Assembly: GCF_024586455.1 (NCBI RefSeq) | Contig: NC_065921.1 | Span: 5,828,001 to 5,892,000, forward strand | DNA from: Bactrocera neohumeralis | Lineage: Eukaryota; Arthropoda; Insecta; Diptera; Tephritidae | Direction of reading: 5' to 3' | DNA length: 64,000 nt | Part shown: positions 36,401-45,810 of the stretch, piece by piece | How the letters are laid out: every line of letters starts with the position of its first letter | How positions within the stretch are numbered: the first letter of the stretch is position 1 | Program-made: the position numbers and the translations under genes | The notes under the pieces: model-generated | The model's input: the letters and a program-made list of their open reading frames with translations, nothing else | What the model was told of the DNA's origin: nothing | The model's database searches: none

Positions 36401-39400
36401 CATAAAGATCGGTTGAGCAGTTCTCGAGAAATCTTGCCAACCGACTTCAAAAACACAGTTTCGAGAAGAGGCGTTTAAAGACGGCGCACATAGCCTAGCT
36501 AGCATCGAGCGCGCAAGTTCTCTAGTCTGTAACTTCAAAACTAAACCTCGGATCAACTTGATTTAGTTCAATATTCTAGAAGTGTTGTAGAACTTAATAA
36601 GACAATAAAGAAATTCGATTTTTGAAAATAGTAAACCCTTGTAACCCCATAAATGGCAGGTATGTGTTGTATTGACTCAATATCGGTGATTCCGACAAAT
36701 GAGCACCTTTTTTGGGATAAAATAACATTTGCAAAATTTCACATCGATTTTTCAAAAACTGAGAGCCACGTTGATTTATACATACATGTATGTATATATA
36801 TGTATTTATATGCATATATTTTTAAATTATATTTATACGTACCTATGTATTTATATTTCAAAGTTATTCACCACATTATCCCTTTTTATTTTCAGGCCCG
36901 ACACGACGTTGCAAGCCATCGTCTACAAACTTGTACCCGGGCTTTATGAACGAGAATTGATGCGAAAACGCGCCTTTTACAAGGATCGGCCGGCCGAAGC
37001 CGCTATCGCTACACCGGAGCAACGTGGCGAAGACACCGAACACCTCATCTTCAGTCCCTCGGACTGCATGTCCTTATCGTTGGAGTTCGCAGACACAGAG
37101 TAAGTAACCATTTAATTAAAATTATTGTAAAACAGTAGAACATACATACATACATACTTATATATTGTATATAAATACAAACTTTAGACTTATATATAAA
37201 TATATACGAAGTCCAATGGCACTTCATTTGCACATTTAAGTCAGTCATTTAAATTACTTTCCACAACTCAATTTATCAACGCACAATGCTACAACTCTGG
37301 ACCTTTCCATCTTTTCTTTCGCTCTCTTATAGTGAACTGGTGCGTCAGAACAGCGATTACGGCGAATTGTTGAAGCCACGTTACCTGCAGTGTCCCGCCA
37401 TGTGCACTGTTGGACACTTGAAGAAGTTCGTATACGGGAAATTCGATATCGATACGCAGCGCTTCAACATTGACATAATGTACAAGGTGAAGACGATAGT
37501 GCTGCTCGATCACTACACGCTCATGGATGTGGCTTACATTTACACTTGGAAACGTGATGCGCCAATGCGTTTCTATTTCCGTGTAAAACGTTCTTTGCGT
37601 CCAATTGTAAAGGCACGTAAACCAGCAGCCATAATGCCTGCAGCAGCAGCACCAGAACCGGTAGAAATTAAGGATGAGGTTGTAGATGCAGCAATTGCAG
37701 TCAAATCACCGAAAATTCCCGCTAACGAAACTCCACAAACAACCATTTCGCCCATACCAGATGCCATGACAATAATTCCAAAACCAGTTGCGTCGGCCTT
37801 AAAAACTAACGACCAACTAATTATGACGCCAGAACATATTAAAGAAGAGGAAGTTGAAGAGGCTGAAGAATTGAAGGCTAAACCAATTGTGGAAGCAATC
37901 GTTAAACCGGCGAAGCCAGCCAAGGTTACAAAAGCTGCCGCCGTCAGCTCAAGTACAGAAGGCAAACGCTCACACTCCAACTCTTCGGCTGAGCGTAAAG
38001 CCGAGAAAGCACTAAATGCGCATAACTCACATAACTCACCGAAATCGTCCAAAGAGAAACGCGAAGCTAAGGAAGCTTTAAAGCAAGCCGCCGAACAGCC
38101 ACGTGATGAACGTAAAGTCGAAAATATCAAGTTAAAGATTGATTTATCGAAGCATAATAGTGTGACAATTATAAATATGTCCGATCCACAACGTCGTGAA
38201 ATAACTAAGCCGGTACGTCCTGAAAAGGAGTGGAAGCAGAAAAATAAACGAGATAAAGACTCCAGTCCCAAAAACTCACCGCACAGTGAACGCAAAAGCA
38301 AGACACCTAGTCCGCTTACGGTGCCACCACTAACTATAAAAGCCGAACAAATTAGTCCACAGACGAAAATAAGTCCATTAGCGAAAACTCCACCGAGATC
38401 AACTGAAAAGTCGCCTGTATCTGCCTTAACCATTGAGGAGGAACAAAAGTCACAGTTCCTCAAGTCATTTTCGCTGACACCGATAAAAGCTGTCAAAAAC
38501 GAAACAAATGAGAAATCGCCGAAATCACCAAAGTCACCAAAAAGCATTAGCTCTTCAGTGTTTACCCATAAGGTGGTTGTTAAGTCACCAACAAGTGGCG
38601 CGCGCGATTCGCTAAAGACGACAATCAGCACCGTTTTCAAAGGATCCGCCATACCGTCTAAGCGCAAAATTAAGGAACCTGTTAAGAATGTGGCCAAGAA
38701 GCCAAAATTATCGCCGCCATTACCGGCTGAAGATTTCAAAATTAAATTGCCGCCAAGTCCGATTGCAAACACAGCAAAACCAAATTCATCTCCTGTGGCT
38801 AAGCCGACTACTCCAGCGAATGAAAAACCTCTCATGCCTCCGCCAGCGAGAATCAACAACAGCACACCGTCTACCACAAGTTACACTATAACAACAACAA
38901 CGCCCAATTCCAAAACTAACCAAGTAACTTCAACAACTAGCAGCCAAGCAATGATGCGTCCACCAATTGGTCTGCCGCCGAAAAAAGTTTCTGGTAAACT
39001 GAGTGCTTCGGCCGCGCATAAAATGAATTCCATACCTCTACCTCAGTCCATGCCCCGTATTGAGATGGCTGCGCCAGGAAATCGCACACCGATTGCGAAG
39101 CGTTACCAACCTATTCTGCCGAAATCGACGCGTCCGAATCCCTTCGCTAACATTCCCAGTGACGTCAATAAGCTGCTGAAGGACGCAGGTACTGAAATCA
39201 AATCAATCGCCAGCAATACGAAGTCATCCGGGAAAGTCTACGGCCCAAAGAGCACCACAAGTGGCACAACTATCACCGCCGATAATAGTCTGATGGGACC
39301 ACCACCTGCGCCAACAACCAAACCACAGTCTCAAAGTGTGAATCAGCAGCGTCATGGCATTGCGGGCAGTGCCAATAAATTGGGTGCTAAGAATGGTAAA

Positions 39401-41503
39401 ACCAGTAATTCGAATAATTATCTTAATCTGGCACTTTTTAATGCCTCAAAATCAAAAGGCAATGAGGCTCCGCCCGGTTGTCGTACCCCTATGTATACGC
39501 CAAGCTCGCCAATATACTCGCCTAGCTCTCCGCAGTATATGCCGAACTATAATATACCCACAGTTCCAACTTACAAATATACCCCACGTCCATCTGGCGG
39601 TAGCGGTAGTTTCTTGCAAAGTATATTAGGGGGTGCGAACAACCAAATGGCCGGACTTTTCCCCGCGCCACCCACTATGAAAGATAATACCAACACTGGT
39701 ACCACAAACGGTAATAGCTCGCCCTCTCACAACACTAATTATAAACCAATGGATATTGGTGGTGGTCACCAGCAGGCACCCAAACGTGTTTATCCCTTCG
39801 CGCGCAGTCCCAGTCCAGAAGATCCGCCAGAGAAGCAATTGAAAGTGAAATCATTACTCACTTCTTGCAACATAAACATTCCCTCATCGCTCTCGATTAC
39901 CATCACACGGGAAGACAGCGAGTCACAGACCAATAATGCCTCGCATCCAAAACATAAGAGTCCTGTGAATAACTACATTGAGATCCTTAAACTGCCTGAA
40001 CAGTCAAGCGACGCTTTGGAACAGAGCAAACGCGCCTCACCACCGGCGCAAAAGTTACCAGCAACTCCACACGCCTCGTCGTTAAAGCTGCTTATGCCAC
40101 CATCGACGAACGGAAACACCACAAGCTCCCCTGTGAAACGTGACAACACCGAGGGAAAATCCACCAGTTATGGCACCACAACTTTGTCGCAAATTACACA
40201 AAAATCGCAGAGCAATCCATCAAAATCATCATACAACAACGCATCGAGTAGCGCGAATAAAACACAAGCTACCACCCCGAACACCACAGCAAAGTCACCA
40301 CAATCGAATTCTTCACCGAGTCAGATGAACCAAAAACACGCGAATGACAACAACCAACAAAAGTCCAATATGAAGGTGATGGAGCCACTGAAATCCCCAC
40401 AAGCAGAGCAACAAAAATCGGGCGCTGATAAGAAATCGCCCCTGCAAAGCCCAGAGAAAAATAACGCGTCACCAAACGGCAAGAACACACACAAGTCGCC
40501 AAACAGCGCCACCGCTGTCGATGCTAGCAAGAAGTTCCGCCCAATTTTGCCGCGACAAAATCCCGCGTCCTCCATACCGGAAATTGTACCGCCGAAGGTA
40601 ACGACCGGCAGCATTATAGGCACTTATTCGGCACCAAGCGGTGTTGCCGTGAAAGTTCATGCCGCTAAGAAAGTATCGCCGCCTAAAAAATCGCCAGGTG
40701 CACAACAGCCACAACCGCAAGTGGCACATCAGCAGCCCAAAAACGGACAATCTCCGAACGCATTGAGCGCCGCAAAACCCAACATACCACAGTCCAACAA
40801 ATCACCCGCACCTGCACATCAGTCGTCATCTAAGTTGTCAACGAACGCCAAGTCTGATATCACGCCAGCACCAATGTCATCGCCGAACGCCAACACTAAC
40901 GCCAACAAGCTCGTGCATTCACCACACCCCGGCATACCCCCAGCCATGCCATCATTGCCCAGCCTACCTACCATGCCCAACATGCCGCCCACTGCGCTCC
41001 AAGTTGCCGCCATGGCCGCCAGCCTCCCCGGCATGCCGTCGCACTTGGGAAACGTCTCCGCTGCCGACTTCAGCAAGCTCTTCAAGGATAATCTGCTGCG
41101 CGCACAGGTACAAGCGGCTGCGGCCGCCGCACAACCCGGCGGCATGTTCTACCCATACGCGAACGCGCAACAATTGAGTCACCACTACAGCTATCAGCAG
41201 GCCTTCATGCTGGAGCAGTTCACGCGCATGCAGCGCGCCGAGGCATTGAATGAGTTCATGCAAAAGTTTAAAAGCGGCCCAGGCGATAAGCCGTTAGACA
41301 ATAGTGCTGGTAGCGTGGGCGGCGGCAAAGCACTGGCTGTCCCAGGTCCGAAAGCGTCACCCGTTGCGTCAACCAGCGGCAGCGCAACCACCAAGTCAAA
41401 CGCGGGCAACACCAACACCACGACTACCGTTGTCAATAGCAACAGCAACAGCAACGGCAACAACAGCAGCAACGGTGGCGCAAACGTGACGAAGGCCAAA
41501 TGA
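29119..41503 (+). CDS. Psc: Posterior sex combs orthologue, Polycomb repressive complex 1 RING protein (whole gene)
   Basis: Joining 29119-30421, 31309-31399, 36896-37099 and 37333-41503 gives an uninterrupted 1922-residue protein with consensus GT-AG junctions throughout. Residues 415-453 form a C3HC4 RING (C415, C418, C431, H433, C436, C439, C450, C453). Residues 466-532 are the conserved post-RING segment, and about 549-617 a RAWUL ubiquitin-like domain. The rest is disordered, basic and SP-rich. In flies Psc pairs with the Sce/Ring RING protein in PRC1 and its C-terminal region compacts chromatin. Psc is preferred over its paralogue Su(z)2 because of conserved C-terminal blocks (NRTPIAKRYQPILPK near 1115, CRTPMYTP and the YSPSSPQ heptads near 1250, HPKHKSPVNNYIEI near 1405). 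It is longer than D. melanogaster Psc (about 1600 residues). The start ATG has AACA before it and follows an acceptor by 40 bases. Confidence 0.95.
30422..31308 (+). other. Psc: Psc intron 2, with a family 2 repeat and a 34-bp tandem duplication
   Basis: Donor GTAAGT at 30422, acceptor TTTTTTACAG at 31308, 887 bp. From about 30540 to 31110 it is family 2 repeat (tandem blocks with 'gcatatatgtagctgtcat' and 'aaaaactttttt'). A 34-bp unit starting CGTTCTATTCTCTCC is tandemly duplicated at 30620-30653 and 30654-30687. The intron splits the RING codon F435. Confidence 0.85.
31309..31399 (+). CDS. Psc: Psc exon 3: second half of the RING finger
   Basis: 91 bases encoding residues 435-464 plus two bases of K465: FCHSCLIKHLRTEQYCPRCE and on. 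It supplies C436, C439, C450 and C453 of the zinc-binding octet. The donor is AA|GTGAGT at 31399/31400. The frame is kept with both neighbours. Its short size and lack of an internal ATG hide it from simple frame searches. Confidence 0.95.
31717..32443 (+). mobile_element. Internally deleted mariner-like element
   Basis: The ends TA|TAGGGTTTGTCC and GGACAAACTCTG|TA are inverted repeats flanked by TA. Inside, on the + strand, are transposase remnants in order. RYAIKFCMKLGKSATEAF comes from the N-terminal helix-turn-helix (31791-31850). It is followed by SDRRLSIRSIA, then a LSKSVVHNIVTENLNMCKVC-like segment (about 31975-32075), and a C-terminal FETTEEIQAACASVLKTI segment (32250-32310). The catalytic domain is gone and stops interrupt the frame. 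Confidence 0.75.
32469..33160 (+). repeat. Family 2 interspersed element, best-preserved copy
   Basis: Starts with the hairpin TACCCTGAACAGGGTA (32470-32485). It passes through a GTCTGTCTGTCCGTC run (32590-32630) and ends GAAGGGTATATTAGCTTCGG and TTTTTTCTTG at about 33159. Its interior is a tandem array of a unit of about 157 bp (about 32733-32888, 32889-33046 and a partial third). No protein is encoded. Other copies, some reversed, lie at 8459, 17490, 30540, 35860 and 60845. Confidence 0.65.
33700..35210 (+). promoter_or_regulatory. Transposon-poor island in intron 3, candidate intronic regulatory element
   Basis: This block lacks the repeats that fill the rest of the intron and has balanced base composition. 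GCCAT/ATGGC motifs occur at 33741, 33826, 33944 and 34209. CTCTC motifs occur near 34000, 34693 and 35015. Short frames exist on both strands but none has domain character. Being spared by insertions suggests constraint. That it is an enhancer or Polycomb response element is inference only. Confidence 0.25.
35860..36785 (-). repeat. Family 2 element, reversed, interrupted by a family 3 element
   Basis: The left part (35860-36100) has the inverted family 2 blocks 'gggtgcaccgcagctagaa' and 'ggaccgatctgaac'. The right part (36649-36785) resumes with ATGGCAGGTATGTGTTG and 'tatcggtgattccgacaaatg'. In uninterrupted copies the CAGTTT and ATGGCAG strings are adjacent, so the 36101-36648 block was inserted between them. 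Confidence 0.65.
36101..36648. repeat. Family 3 inverted-repeat element, copy 2, nested in family 2
   Basis: The left end GGGGTTACATGGGTTTCC and the inverse of the right end (GGGGTTACAAGGGTTTAC) match at 16 of 18 positions. Flanks are TTAA on the left and ATAA on the right, consistent with a TTAA duplication with one change. 548 bp, AT-rich, noncoding, and clearly homologous to 9691-10234 and 56578-57135. Confidence 0.7.
36896..37099 (+). CDS. Psc: Psc exon 4: conserved segment after the RING
   Basis: The acceptor TTTTTATTTTCAG ends at 36895 and the donor GA|GTAAGT is at 37099/37100. It encodes residues 466-532: DTTLQAIVYKLVPGLYEREL, then RKRAFYKDRPAEAA and TEHLIFSPSD. This stretch is among the most conserved parts of the Psc/Bmi1/Mel-18 family and carries the loop following the RING. 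The frame is continuous with exons 3 and 5. Confidence 0.95.
37333..41503 (+). CDS. Psc: Psc exon 5: RAWUL domain and chromatin-compacting C-terminal region
   Basis: The acceptor CTCTCTTATAG ends at 37332, 233 bp after the donor of exon 4. It encodes residues 533 (part) to 1922 and ends at TGA 41501-41503. The RAWUL domain (about 549-617) includes YLQCPAMCTVGHLKKFV and DVAYIYTWKRDAPMRFY. Beyond it are low-complexity, Lys/Ser/Pro-rich stretches with SPKSPKSPKS near residue 928. Islands of conservation lie at about 797-845 (IKLKIDLSKHNSVTI), 1113-1158, 1253-1275 and 1370-1425. The C-terminus ends in Asn/Ser repeats. A long open frame on the opposite strand (37573-38877) is a by-product of biased codon use. 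Confidence 0.95.
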
Positions 41504-42300
41504 AAATGAATGTGCGGAAGGCGGTGGAGATGCACTTGGAGATGAATGAACTCTTCCAAACAGCGCTTATGGAATTCAATTCCCGCTGTGCGGCGGGTGT
41601 GTGCGTTTGGCGGTTTGCCTAATCAATAAAAGAAAACATTTCAAATGAATAAATTTAGCTGTGCGAGTACATGTAATCGCGTGTATATACATACATATGT
41701 ATGTATGTATGGTATATACATACATACTCGCTCACATATATCTTGGTTTAATTATAGTTTAGTAATACTTTAATTAAGCAGTAAGTTGAAAACTGTTTCT
41801 GTTTAAACTGGTTCTTGTTTTTGTTATCCACTTTACCTATATTTGCTTATTTATTATTATTAAATGCTAAAATAAAACTAACACTAGCGTAAACGAGTAT
41901 TCGTTCACGAATATTGCGTCAAAATGTACACACTCACATACTTGCCCACAATCTGCGTGTATGTGTGAACAGTGTAGGCCTAAGGAGGGAAATGTACATA
42001 AATAAAATAATTATGCGTATGTTTGTGTGTAGCTTTACCCACCCTTAAATAATCTATAAATATATCTGCTCCCCGTCCCTGACTGAATTTTATGAAACAC
42101 AGTGAATTGTATTTTATATAAAAATAAAAATAAATAAATCCCATTTTTAGAATTAGAATGAAATAGAAATACATATGTAAGGCTATGTATGTATATATGT
42201 CTGTTGAAAACTAAATTTTTCAGAAAATTTAAATGTAAAAAGAATAAATATTTTCGTAAAATTACGAATCATTAAGTGATTTCAATAAAATAATTGAATT
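41504..42300 (+). terminator. Psc: Psc 3'UTR with several polyadenylation signals
   Basis: AATAAA occurs at 41625-41630, 122 bases after the stop, and again near 41870, 42125-42137 and 42284. The region is AU-rich with a TACATA microsatellite at 41690-41735. Which signal is used cannot be told from sequence. Several 3' ends are plausible. Confidence 0.6.
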
Positions 42301-42681
42301 ATATATGAAAATAAAAAACTGCTTTTTAATTCCATTTACCGAAAACAATAAATATTCGCATAAAATCTTCACCGTTTCTCGACAAATGAATGTAAATACT
42401 TGCCACAAGACGTACTTTCTCTTCTGTTCGGAAAAATTTAATTTGCAATTGGTCCTATCCTATGATAGAATTTTCGTAAATGTCTCATCAAAATACTGGG
42501 AACCTGCTCGCTCTCACGAATTTTACTTCAATAACTGCACTGGTGATCCAAGAAAAAATCTCTTACCATAGTTGATGAAGGAGCGCTCTTGGCCGTACCC
42601 ACACAATCGGCTCTGCGGAAAGCACACGGTTTTTATTCGGGCAGGGACTATTAATTTTGCTTCAGTAATGTTTTCTGCCGC

Positions 42682-43431
42682 TACAACAACAACAACAGCG
42701 CTCTCCGAGAGCTGAAATACGAATGGTTATGTTTTGTAATCGATTCGAACTTTCTGTCATTCAAACGTATAATAAACTGGGAGATGGTTACGATTAGTAT
42801 ATAGAAAGGCTACTCAGTAACAGAACATGCATATTTGTATGTAATTTACAAAAAAAGCAGTGACGTAAACCTTTCTTACGAAGCCGATATAAGGGTGATC
42901 TATTTCAAGGTGCCCTAGTTTTTTTAAAGAAAAAACACAAAAACTTCAAATTGATTAGGAATTGTTTATTATCATTCGAAAGAACATTCTTTGGCATTTA
43001 TTTTTCGAAGATTATCTCTTTCAAATCTTGGCCGCGGCTACGTCTCAGATGATCCATCCGTTGAATCCAATTTTCGATGACTCGTTCAAGCATTTCGACT
43101 GGTAACTAGCGAATGACATGCGTGATGTTTTGCTCCATGGCCTGAATCGAAGCGGGACTGCTGCATAGAGTTTAGACTTTACATATCCCCACAGGAAAAA
43201 GTCTAACGATGTGATATCATACGATCTTGGTGGCTAATCGATCGGACCGAAATGTGAAGTTATCTACTCATCGATGTGTGGGAAGTTGCGCCGCCTTGTT
43301 GAAACCAAATGTCGCCGAGTTTACGCACTTTAATTTTATGCATCAAGTAATCGGTTATCATGGCGCGATAAAGGTCGCTATTTGCGGCTACGTTCTCATC
43401 GGTATCATTTTTGAATAAATATGAACCGATG
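42682..43431 (-). mobile_element. Mariner-type transposase remnant, copy 1, part of a direct duplication
   Basis: Minus-strand frames give a C-terminal ERVIENWIQRMDHLRRSRGQ-like segment at about 43025-43100 and the central IITDYLMHKIKVRKLGDIWF-like segment at 43300-43360. The terminus is near 42889 (GTGATCTATTTCAAGGTGCC). The motif normally read as FQQDGA is FQQGGA (changed codon at 43293-43295), losing a catalytic aspartate. The first 200 bp up to the terminus are shared with copy 2 but are not transposase. The copy stops at the retrotransposon fragment starting near 43460. Confidence 0.7.
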
Positions 43432-43459
43432 ATTCTACCGGCTCCAAACCACAACAAAC

Positions 43460-44345
43460 CGTTTTCAAAGCTGCTTTCGGCTATTTGAGCTAGAAAAACT
43501 AATACGGCTGTGTAAACTGACGTTGAGTAACAATTGCTAAACCAAATGATTCGAAAAACGAGGTTTCAGATCTTCCCTATTGCGACTTTTTCAAAATTTT
43601 TGGAGAAAATAGTTCGAGCCAAAAACCATCTTCTATGTGTACAGCTGTTGGCGTATGCCGATTATCATCGGCCTCAACACCCGCGCCGTTAGTTCTGCTT
43701 TCTCCAGGCTGGACAAGGAAGCACAGAAAATGGGTCTGGTAGTGAACGAGGGCAAGACGAAATATCTCCTGTCATCAAACAAACAGTCGTCGCACTCGCG
43801 ACTTGGCACTCACGTCACTGTTGACAGTCATAGACGTCGTAATCTTTCGTCTATCTTGGAATTAAACACCACCAACAATTCTCCAACGAGGAAACTAATT
43901 GAGAAGCAAAGTCCTCTCTCGACAAACAAAAACCAAACTCTATACGTCACTCATAATTCCCGTCCTGCTGTATGGTGCAGAGTCTTGGACGATGTAAACA
44001 ACGGATGAGTCGACGTTGCGAGTTTTCGAGAGAAAAGTTCTGCGAAAGATTTATGGTCCTTTGCGCGTTAGCCACGGCGAATACCGCATTCGATGGAACG
44101 ATGAGCTGTACGAGATATACGACGACATCGACATAGTTCAGCGAATTAAAAGACAGCGGCTACGCTGGCTAGGTCATGTTGTCCGGATGGAAAAACTCGA
44201 AAAATATTCGACGCAGTACTTTTTACAGAGGAAACTTGGAGAAGGACCTGGCTTCGCTTGGAATATCCAATTGGCATTTTCCAAAGAAGCGACTTGCGCT
44301 GTTTTAAAACTTATAATCGCTTAAGCGGTTTCTACGCCAATTAAG
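43460..44345 (+). mobile_element. RTE-like retrotransposon fragment with many internal deletions
   Basis: Matches the copy at 26478-27635 in blocks. These include TTCAAAGCTGCTTTCG at 43463, the RT-to-thumb region at 43676-43833 (roughly 95 percent identical by eye to 26829-26987), and the VFERKVLRKIYGPLRVSHGE region at 44016-44190. The 3' motif CGCTTAAGCGG and CTACGCCAATTAAG lie at 44320-44345. Between the blocks are multiple short deletions, including loss of the YADD aspartates. At 44019 the codon equivalent to the TGA of the other copy is CGA. Confidence 0.75.
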
Positions 44346-44350
44346 CTGTA

Positions 44351-45420
44351 TACAACAACAACAACAGCGCTCTCCGAGAGCTGAAATACGAATGGTTATG
44401 TTTTGTAATCGATTCGAACTTTCTGTCATTCAAACGTATAAAAAACTGGGAGATGGTTATGATTAGTATGTAGAAAAGCTACTTAGTAACAGAACATGCA
44501 TATTTGTATGTAATTTACAAAAAAAGCAGTGACGTAAACCTTTCTTACGAAGCCGATATAAGGGTGATCTATTTCAAGGTGCCCTAGTTTTTTTAAAGAA
44601 AAAACACAAAAACTTCAAATTGATTAGGAATTGTTTATTATCATTCGAAAGAACATTCTTTGGCATTTATTTTTCGCGGCTACGTCTCAGATGATCCATC
44701 CGTTGAATCCAATTTTCGATGACTCGTTCAAGCATTTCGACTGGTAACTAGCGAATGACATGCATGATGTTTTGCTCTATGGCGTGAATTAAAGCGGGAT
44801 TGTTCGCATAGACTTCAGATTTTACATATACCCACAGGAAAAAGTCTAACGATGTGATATCATACGATCTTGGTGGCCAATCAACCGGCCCCAAACGTGA
44901 AATTATCTGTTTACCGAAGTGTTATCCAAATAAATCCATTGATTGATGCAATGTGTGGGAAGTTGCGCCGCCTTGTTGAAACCAAATGTCGCCGAGATTA
45001 CGCACTTTAATTTTATGCACCAAGTAGTCGGTTATCATGGCGTGATAAAGGTCGCTATTGACGGCTACGTTCTCATTGGTATCATTTTTGATAAATATGA
45101 ACCGATGTTATATTTTAAACAAAATTTGACTCGAAAACATCGGATCTTCTTGAAACTTTTCAACATTCCACGAGCAAAGCGATGTCGCTTGGGATGGTCA
45201 AGCGACTTCAGTTCTTGCACAAGTTGTATTTTGTACGCCTTTCAATTTAAAATTTCGACGTGCCTGCCATGGACCTGCGAATGGTCTATTCGGTCGTGTA
45301 CACTCTCAGCTTCGACTGTTATATTTTCTTCACTGCCTGCTGGACCTGGTCTATTCGGTCGATGATTATCCGATAATGATTGCTGGGTCTCAAGATGTGT
45401 TCTTTAATCGTGTTCCACTA
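44351..45420 (-). mobile_element. Mariner-type transposase remnant, copy 2
   Basis: The first 757 bp (to 45107) repeat 42682-43431, with a 27-bp deletion near 44673 and about 34 bp that copy 1 lacks near 44910-44945. The FQQGGA change is shared (44970-44972). Unlike copy 1 it continues into the N-terminal half: LVQELKSLDHPKRHRFARGM-like at about 45150-45225 and a SVHDR-like segment near 45285. Stops and frameshifts are present. Confidence 0.7.
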
Positions 45421-45516
45421 ATGAAATGTTGTTATGTTCAATAATTTCATTTTTATACTACTCGGGTGGTCCAATAATTTTGGACATGTTGCTATTTATT
45501 TCATCGATAGATTTGA

Positions 45517-45810
45517 TTATAGCGACGGAGGAGGACCCGATGCATTTTCCTGGCTCCATGCGTCAATTCGCAGGTAGTGGATGTAGATCACACCTTTTGA
45601 ATCCTTCGAACCTACAGCAGATGAATCCCACTGTTTCAACTGTTCATTGGTCTTTGTTGTATACCAGGAGATCCATGGTTCGTCGTTCAGTCTTGAAAAG
45701 ATAAAGAAGCTTCTTTGGATGGCTCTGAAACAGTGTAAAACACTGAAATGGTATCGGTTGCACTTGTCATCCGAAGTGAGCCAACGTGGCAACATCGCAC
45801 CGATTGCTTC
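45517..45810 (-). mobile_element. Mariner transposase fragment of a second type
   Basis: The minus-strand frame contains MLPRWLTSDDKCNRYHFSVL at its start, then NDEPWISWYTTKTNEQLKQW and KDSKGVIYIHYLRID. These correspond to the first and second catalytic-aspartate regions of mariner transposases (the VDETWIHW and WDSQGVI-type motifs), and both aspartates are still there. The third catalytic region and both ends are absent. It differs from the neighbouring FQQGGA type. Confidence 0.7.

Larger units (their letters stand above)
31400..36895 (+). other. Psc: Psc intron 3, transposon-rich with a central island
   Basis: 5496 bp between GTGAGT and TTTTTATTTTCAG. It contains a mariner remnant (31717-32443), a family 2 element (32469-33160), a transposon-poor island (33700-35210), TATG microsatellites (35220-35600), and a reverse family 2 element (35860-36785) with a family 3 insertion inside it. 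Minus-strand open frames around 34134-34688 have no recognisable domain and I do not call them. Confidence 0.85.

Noticed and set aside
37286..37332. ATG at 37286 as the start of a separate protein
   Set aside because: The first 16 codons lie upstream of the splice acceptor at 37331-37332 in intron 4 and have no counterpart in the family. The RAWUL needs the preceding RING exons.
37573..38877. 434-codon open frame on the minus strand inside Psc
   Set aside because: It lies wholly antisense to the strongly supported Psc exon 5 and has no domain. Ser/Pro/Lys-rich codon use on the + strand depletes stops on the other strand.
29119..41503. Su(z)2 rather than Psc as the identity of the main gene
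   Set aside because: RING and RAWUL alone would fit both. The conserved C-terminal islands (NRTPIAKRYQPILPK, the YSPSSPQ heptads, HPKHKSPVNNYIEI) are ones I associate with Psc, and the length is greater than Su(z)2.
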